Notes under the pieces: model-generated | What the model was told of the DNA's origin: nothing | Seen by the model: only the letters and a program-made list of their open reading frames with translations | Databases searched by the model: none | Made by a program: the position numbers and the translations under genes | Source of the DNA: DASVEE01 sp036399695 | Lineage (GTDB): Bacteria > Acidobacteriota > Thermoanaerobaculia > Gp7-AA8 | Reading direction: 5' to 3' | DNA: 10,110 bases | NCBI GenBank assembly: GCA_036399695.1 | Contig: DASWMP010000061.1 | Location: 1 to 10,110 of the forward strand | In this document: positions 6,467-10,110 of the stretch, piece by piece | Layout of the letters: each line of letters starts with the position of its first letter | How positions within the stretch are numbered: the stretch's first letter is position 1

Positions 6467-6634
6467 ATGGCTCAGGTGACCTGTTCGAAGTGCAACACGC
6501 TCGCGCGGCAAGGCGGCTTTCCGACGTGGGCGATCATCGTATCGATTTGTTTCTTCCCGGTGGGCCTGCTGGCCTTGTTAGGCGGCCGTGAGCCGACGGT
6601 ATGCCCGGAATGCGGTAATAGCTGGCAGAGTTGA
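6467..6634 (+). CDS. Membrane mini zinc-ribbon protein, BRI3/LITAF-like layout
   Basis: This 55-aa protein has a very strong Shine-Dalgarno (gaggaggag, 6451-6459) before ATG 6467; earlier in-frame starts inside the DUF2752 gene are unlikely. The layout is CSKC (6-9), a hydrophobic segment of about 22 residues with the core WAIIVSICFFPVGLLALLGG (21-40), then CPECG (46-50) and a short tail. Two CxxC knuckles on either side of a membrane-embedded F-F-P-x-G-L-L segment resemble the eukaryotic BRI3 and LITAF zinc-binding membrane domains, including the C-P-x-C-G ending. Here the knuckles would come together on one side with the hydrophobic part dipping into the membrane. Function is unknown; homology as opposed to convergence is not proven. 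Pairing with DUF2752, itself a CxxC membrane protein, suggests a joint envelope role. Confidence 0.75.
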   Translation: MAQVTCSKCNTLARQGGFPTWAIIVSICFFPVGLLALLGGREPTVCPECGNSWQS

Positions 6635-6664
6635 TCGGGCTCGGGAACGCCGGCTTTTGACCCT

Positions 6665-6765
6665 CGGAGCGCCGGCACCCTGTCGCCGGTGGTGGTGGCT
6701 ACAGCGCTGCTGACACCTTGCCGGCTGGAAGCCGGCGGCCCGGCCGGCAAGATGCCGGCGCTCCG
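6665..6765. repeat. GCCGGC-rich intergenic inverted repeat
   Basis: A perfect 13-bp inverted repeat, cggagcgccggca (6665-6677) and tgccggcgctccg (6753-6765), brackets further pairing: ttgccggc (6718-6725) with gccggcaa (6743-6750), and a 7-3-7 hairpin gccggct-gga-agccggc (6720-6736). It lies between two converging genes (stops at 6634 and 6807), with a short A run (6766-6770) after the right arm. It could end transcription from both sides, or be a copy of a dispersed genomic repeat. A degenerate GCCGGC unit also occurs at about 6650. There is no coding potential. Confidence 0.6.
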
Positions 6766-6806
6766 AAAAATGGTACGCCCTATCGTTCCCCCGACCGCGC
6801 CCGCCG

Positions 6807-7223
6807 TCAGTCGATGAACTCTACCTTGTTGGCAAACACGTGCACCGCGCAGCGGGAGCCGCGGTAGATCAGCATTTCGGCGCCGGGGCCGCGGGTTTCG
6901 TCTTCGGGGCGGACTTCATCGGGGTCACCCATCTTGTCGCGGACGTCGCGGGCGGTCATGCCGACTTTCAGCGAGGCGCATGACGCCTTCGGGATGTTGC
7001 CCGTCATCGATGCTTCCACCGTATCGGTGGCCGGCTTCGCCGAGACCACGACCGGGGCGGCGAAGATGATGATCCAGCAGAGCGCGAGCGCGGCGCTGCT
7101 GAAGAGGAGATTCGAGCCCGCCTTATTTCTGGCGACGGAGGCGATGACGACGACCAGCCACTGCGCGATGAAGAGCGCGAGGAGGGCCAGTTGCCAGGTG
7201 ATTTTGATGTTTCCGAGTGTCAT
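6807..7223 (-). CDS. Membrane-anchored protein with BamE/SmpA-like domain
   Basis: This 138-aa protein has two membrane segments near the N-terminus (about 11-30, core LALLALFIAQWLVVVIASVA; about 38-61, core LLFSSAALALCWIIIFAAPV). The C-terminal domain of about 60 residues carries SLKVGMTARDVRDKMGDPDE. The L-x-x-G-M-T-x-x-D-V-x-x-x-x-G-x-P-D signature is that of the SmpA/OmlA (BamE-like) fold, which in several families binds other envelope proteins. C81 and C122 flank the domain and could pair. ATG 7223 overlaps the upstream stop (TAATG), and AGGGGAA (7233-7239) lies 9 nt before it. The start is therefore well supported, and the gene is coupled to the peptidase-MA gene. It is not the canonical lipoprotein BamE, because it has transmembrane segments and no lipobox. 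A partner or inhibitor of the protease is a speculative role. Confidence 0.8.
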   Translation of the reverse strand: MTLGNIKITWQLALLALFIAQWLVVVIASVARNKAGSNLLFSSAALALCWIIIFAAPVVVSAKPATDTVEASMTGNIPKASCASLKVGMTARDVRDKMGDPDEVRPEDETRGPGAEMLIYRGSRCAVHVFANKVEFID

Positions 7224-9964
7224 TACGGTTTGTTCCCCTGTGGAGTCGCGAGGTTGCCGCCGCGGAGCGGGCCGCGGCCTTCCTGCTGCTGCGTCGTGAA
7301 GCCGCTGTTCGCCGCGATGTCGTAGCGCAGCGGCGGCGGGTTCTCGAAGACGCGAGACGCCGAACGGCCCCACGCGCGCATGGCCACGTCGAACTGCGCC
7401 ATCGACTGCCCGGAGAGCTGGCGGATCGCTTCCTCGGTCGTCGCTCCTTCGCGGAAGGACGCCAGCATCTTCGTGAGGCCGGCCGTACCGTACTTGGCCT
7501 CGACGTATCGCAGCAGCGTCTGCGACAGCACGTACGCTTCCGTGATCATCTCCGGATCGGGCGAGCCGGTCAGCACCGCGTCGAGCAGCGAGACCGCGAG
7601 CAGGCGGTCGTCCGTGTACATGTTGAACGCGTTCTCGTGGTACGGGACCATCTCGATGCGCTGCGCGAAGCCTTCCTGGAACCAGCGCGGGGCGTGGTCG
7701 TTCGTCGCCTGTGCGATCAGCGCGTGCGCCAGCTCGTGGCTGAGGATCGCGACGAGCGGCGGCTCCAGACGGCCGATGCCGGCGTACGGGATCGTGATCT
7801 TGCGGCTCTGGTAGAAGCCGAGAATGAAGTCGGTGCCGGTGTACGTCGCCCGGAACTCGCGCCACCAGAGGATGTTCACGACCACCGGCTGGAAGTTCGG
7901 CGTCGGGATCCACTTCTGCAGGCGGGCGTACTCACCCTCGAGGACGTTCGCGATCTCCTTGGCGAAGTTCTCCGCCACGTCCGCCGGGTAGCGGATCTCG
8001 AAGTGCGGCGTCGTCATCGTCGTGTACTTCGTGGCCAGCCGCTTGTTCATCTCGAGCTGGCGCACGCGGTCGTCGACGAACGGTTGCTGGCGGATCGTCT
8101 GCGCGCGGTCGTACGTCTTGATGGCGTCGTCGTAGAGGTCGAAGGAGGCGAGGAGCTCGGCGAGCGTCGTGAGCGACTGCACGTCCCGTTTGCGCTGCAG
8201 CACGCGCCCGGAGGCGAGCGACATGAGGAGTTGCTTCGCTTCGGCATCGCGGCCGAGGCGCTGGAGGGCGACGCTGCGGAGGAAGAAGAGATCGGCCGGG
8301 ACGTGCTCGGACGTCGGCGCGAGGCCGTCGGTCAGTTGCACCAGTTCCGGCCACCGGTTGCGCGTGCCGAGGGCGTTCGCCGCGCGCACGATGCGCGAGC
8401 GGAGCGCCGGTTGCGCGTAGACGGCCGTATTGCGCGCGTGCGGCATGAGCTGCGCGACGTCGTCCAGCCCGCGCTTCTCCTCCGACTTGGCCCAGGTGCT
8501 GGCTTCGACGATCGGCGTGCCGATGGGGGCCAGGCAGGCGCCGCCGGGAACGTGCAGCTCCTGCTCGCCGATCTGCACGTGCAGGTATTCGCCGGAGATG
8601 TTCGTCATCGCTTCGAGCGGGAAGACGATGGCGCGCGAGCCGGCGACGGAGGACGGCACGACCGCTTCGTCAGGCGTCGAGAGGCTGATGGTCTGCACCG
8701 CGTCCGCGCGGCGGAGGACCGACCAGAGCACGGCCGCGCTGACGATCTCCTCGCGCGCGGCGGGGCGGAGCTTCCAGCCTTCCTTCAGTTGCCTGGAGGC
8801 GTCGTCGAGCTTGTTCGTCGTCGCCGAGAGGATCGACAGCGAGTAATAGACGTCGGCGCGGCGCGAGCCGATCTTGTCGAGGCGGGCCAGGTAGCCGGAG
8901 GCACGGTCCTCGAATCCGAGCGTGCGCAGCGACTGCGCGGTCTCGTACCAGAGGCCGTCGCGGCCCGGGCCGAGGTTGACGGCGTGCTCGTACGCGATCG
9001 CGGCGGCCGCTTCGTCGTTCTCGAAGAGCGCCACGCGCGCGCGCAGCACTTCAGCGAGCGGCACGTTCGACGGTGACGGGAAGCGCTTGAGCGCCTCCTT
9101 CACCGCCTTGATCTTCATCTGCTGCAGGTCCGCCTCGGCGATCCAGAGCGTCGCCACGTCGGCCGCACGACCCTTTTTCGGGAGCGATGCTTTCAACGTC
9201 TCCACGTCCTCGCCCGCGGCCAGTGCGCGGCGCAGCGGCAGGAGCGTGGCGAGCTTCGGGTAGCCGCTCTCCTTCTTCTCCGCCACCGGCGGCGGGGGAG
9301 GAGGCGCGAGGCTGAAACGCTCGTCACTCTTGAAGGCAAAGGCGGCCGTCCCGAGGAGGATCAGCGCGCCGCCGGCGACCATGGGCCGGGTCAGAGCTTC
9401 GTTTTCGATGAACGCCGCCCCGGCGGCGAGACCCACGCCGGCGATCCCGGCCAGCAGGAGCAGGCCGTACGGTGGTTCGGACTTTTTTTCCTCTTCGTCG
9501 ACGGCGGCGGCGCTCTTCTTCGGCAGCGGCGGGAACACCTGCGTCCGCGCGCTCTCGAGCGCCAGGATGCGGACGTCGTCGATGTGCCACGCACCGTTCT
9601 CCTGGGTGAAGTCCCAGATCACGGTGTCGTCGAAGCCGGAGGGGAACTCGATCGTGAAGACGGCGTTCTTCTCCTGCAGCGCCGGGACGACCGTCTGCAG
9701 CTCCCACGACGCACCGGTGGGTGGCCCGAGGCGGGCCTCGATCTCCTGCAGCGCGGCGGCCTGGTCGAGGCGCCGCAACGGCGAGCTCGCGGAGAGCTGC
9801 TCGTACACCGCGGCGGGTCCGCGGCTCAGATATCCGGCCGCGATCTGCACGGCGGCACGTTCGGCTTCAGAGAGGGGGCGCATTTCGGCGACAGCCGGGC
9901 GGACGATCAGCATCGCGAGAGCGAAACCGGTCACGCACAGCGCGCGCAACGATGAGTGGACCAT
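7223..9964 (-). CDS. Exported TPR protein with C-terminal peptidase-MA (HELAH) domain
   Basis: A 913-aa protein. Signal peptide at 1-27 (core LCVTGFALAMLIVRPAVA). Residues of about 30-140 form a small domain ending in NGAWHIDDVRILALES, reminiscent of NTF2-like folds. Two hydrophobic segments follow (about 166-187 and 194-211), then a proline run (221-226). About 235-640 is helical-repeat sequence with TPR-like units (for example 300-400 and 555-625). The C-terminal domain (about 645-870) is a gluzincin metallopeptidase of the peptidase-MA type: HELAH 743-747 supplies two Zn ligands and the catalytic Glu, and WFQEGFAQ (E764) gives the third ligand, so it is predicted active. The tail (about 870-913) is Gly/Pro/Gln-rich. 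ATG 9964 begins the signal peptide but lacks a Shine-Dalgarno. The stop overlaps the BamE-like gene (TAATG). The substrate is unknown; a periplasmic, membrane-held protease or scaffold is likely. Confidence 0.87.
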   Translation of the reverse strand: MVHSSLRALCVTGFALAMLIVRPAVAEMRPLSEAERAAVQIAAGYLSRGPAAVYEQLSASSPLRRLDQAAALQEIEARLGPPTGASWELQTVVPALQEKNAVFTIEFPSGFDDTVIWDFTQENGAWHIDDVRILALESARTQVFPPLPKKSAAAVDEEEKKSEPPYGLLLLAGIAGVGLAAGAAFIENEALTRPMVAGGALILLGTAAFAFKSDERFSLAPPPPPPVAEKKESGYPKLATLLPLRRALAAGEDVETLKASLPKKGRAADVATLWIAEADLQQMKIKAVKEALKRFPSPSNVPLAEVLRARVALFENDEAAAAIAYEHAVNLGPGRDGLWYETAQSLRTLGFEDRASGYLARLDKIGSRRADVYYSLSILSATTNKLDDASRQLKEGWKLRPAAREEIVSAAVLWSVLRRADAVQTISLSTPDEAVVPSSVAGSRAIVFPLEAMTNISGEYLHVQIGEQELHVPGGACLAPIGTPIVEASTWAKSEEKRGLDDVAQLMPHARNTAVYAQPALRSRIVRAANALGTRNRWPELVQLTDGLAPTSEHVPADLFFLRSVALQRLGRDAEAKQLLMSLASGRVLQRKRDVQSLTTLAELLASFDLYDDAIKTYDRAQTIRQQPFVDDRVRQLEMNKRLATKYTTMTTPHFEIRYPADVAENFAKEIANVLEGEYARLQKWIPTPNFQPVVVNILWWREFRATYTGTDFILGFYQSRKITIPYAGIGRLEPPLVAILSHELAHALIAQATNDHAPRWFQEGFAQRIEMVPYHENAFNMYTDDRLLAVSLLDAVLTGSPDPEMITEAYVLSQTLLRYVEAKYGTAGLTKMLASFREGATTEEAIRQLSGQSMAQFDVAMRAWGRSASRVFENPPPLRYDIAANSGFTTQQQEGRGPLRGGNLATPQGNKP

Positions 9965-9990
9965 GGGAAGGGCGTAGTTTAGTCGAAAAG

Positions 9991-10039
9991 TTGGCGGTTG
10001 GCGGTTGGCAGTGGGCAGTTGGCGGTTGGCGGTTGGCGG
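9991..10039. repeat. Seven tandem TTGGCGG-type heptamers
   Basis: Seven consecutive 7-bp units run without interruption: five are ttggcgg, one ttggcag and one tgggcag. They lie just upstream of the peptidase-MA gene (start 9964, minus strand). The period of 7 means a coding role would require all three frames to be tolerated, and none looks like a real protein. Copy-number variation by slippage is likely. Confidence 0.85.
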
Positions 10040-10058
10040 TGAGCCCCCGCGGGGGGCC

Positions 10059-10080
10059 GGACAGACAGGAGTGTCTGTCC
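10059..10080. repeat. Perfect 9-4-9 hairpin between the heptamer tracts
   Basis: Arms ggacagaca (10059-10067) and tgtctgtcc (10072-10080) enclose ggag. A GC palindrome, cccccgcggggg (10044-10055), lies just before it. The hairpin sits between oppositely oriented heptamer tracts, so the whole spacer is a nested inverted structure. It may be a dispersed intergenic repeat or a terminator for a gene beyond the window; there is no T tract on either strand. Confidence 0.7.
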
Positions 10081-10090
10081 CACCTCACCA

Positions 10091-10110
10091 CTGCCAACTG
10101 CCAACTGCCA
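10091..10110. repeat. Heptamer repeats in inverted orientation (cut by window end)
   Basis: Two full ctgccaa units and a partial third run to the window end. Read on the other strand they are ttggcag, the same variant unit seen at 10005-10011, so this tract is inverted relative to the one at 9991-10039. Its full extent is not visible. Confidence 0.7.

Noticed and set aside
7217..9076. 619-codon open frame on the plus strand opposite the peptidase-MA gene
   Set aside because: Composition is R/V/E-rich low complexity with no motif; the opposite strand has HELAH, a signal peptide and TPR-like repeats.
9867..10097. 76-codon minus-strand frame containing WDRHSCLSGPP
   Set aside because: It is a translation of the intergenic hairpin and heptamer repeats; such peptides commonly arise as spurious annotations from repeat DNA.
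9991..10110. Possible CRISPR array
   Set aside because: The units are 7 bp, contiguous, lack spacers, and appear in both orientations.

Overview
This is a GC-rich window of about 10 kb that looks chromosomal, from a Gram-negative-type bacterium. The gene content suggests an Acidobacteriota-like soil or sediment lineage: a secreted protein of stacked carboxypeptidase-regulatory-like domains, a cytochrome P460/multiheme fusion, a TPR/peptidase-MA protein, and intergenic spacers of GCCGGC-rich and TTGGCGG-type repeats. The taxonomic call is an inference from family content and composition. No rRNA, tRNA, CRISPR array, phage gene or intact transposase gene is visible.

Layout. (i) 1-169 is a compact inverted-repeat element: 39-bp arms with 2 mismatches, TA at both outer edges, MITE-like. 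It abuts (ii) a + strand pair made of a 75-aa secreted eight-cysteine peptide (169-396) and a 701-aa secreted protein of about six beta-sandwich repeats (396-2501), joined by a TGATG stop/start overlap. (iii) A possible 54-aa hydrophobic/basic small protein lies at 2573-2737 (+). (iv) On the - strand, a 914-aa exported six-heme cytochrome with an N-terminal P460-like domain (3057-5801) is followed, with an ATGA overlap, by a 108-aa coiled-coil protein (2734-3060). (v) A 273-bp divergent spacer (5802-6074) holds a nested dyad in the cytochrome leader and two overlapping dyads further upstream. (vi) A + strand pair encodes a DUF2752 membrane protein (6075-6446) and a 55-aa membrane zinc-ribbon protein resembling BRI3/LITAF (6467-6634). 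(vii) A convergent spacer carries a GCCGGC-rich inverted repeat. (viii) On the - strand, a 913-aa exported TPR/peptidase-MA protein with a HELAH metalloprotease motif (7223-9964) is joined by a TAATG overlap to a 138-aa membrane-anchored BamE-like protein (6807-7223). (ix) The last 120 bases are heptameric repeats in opposite orientations around a hairpin.

Most of the genes encode envelope or secreted proteins. Three adjacent pairs overlap at stop/start codons (TGATG, ATGA, TAATG), which implies translational coupling and stoichiometric partners: peptide with repeat protein, cytochrome with coiled coil, protease with BamE-like protein. The cytochrome would act in periplasmic electron transfer, possibly nitrogen-oxide or hydroxylamine chemistry if the P460 domain keeps family activity. 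The rest of the window gives no pathway context to settle substrates. The least described parts are the Cys-rich peptide/repeat-protein pair, the P460-pentaheme-coiled-coil pair, and the mini BRI3-like protein paired with DUF2752.
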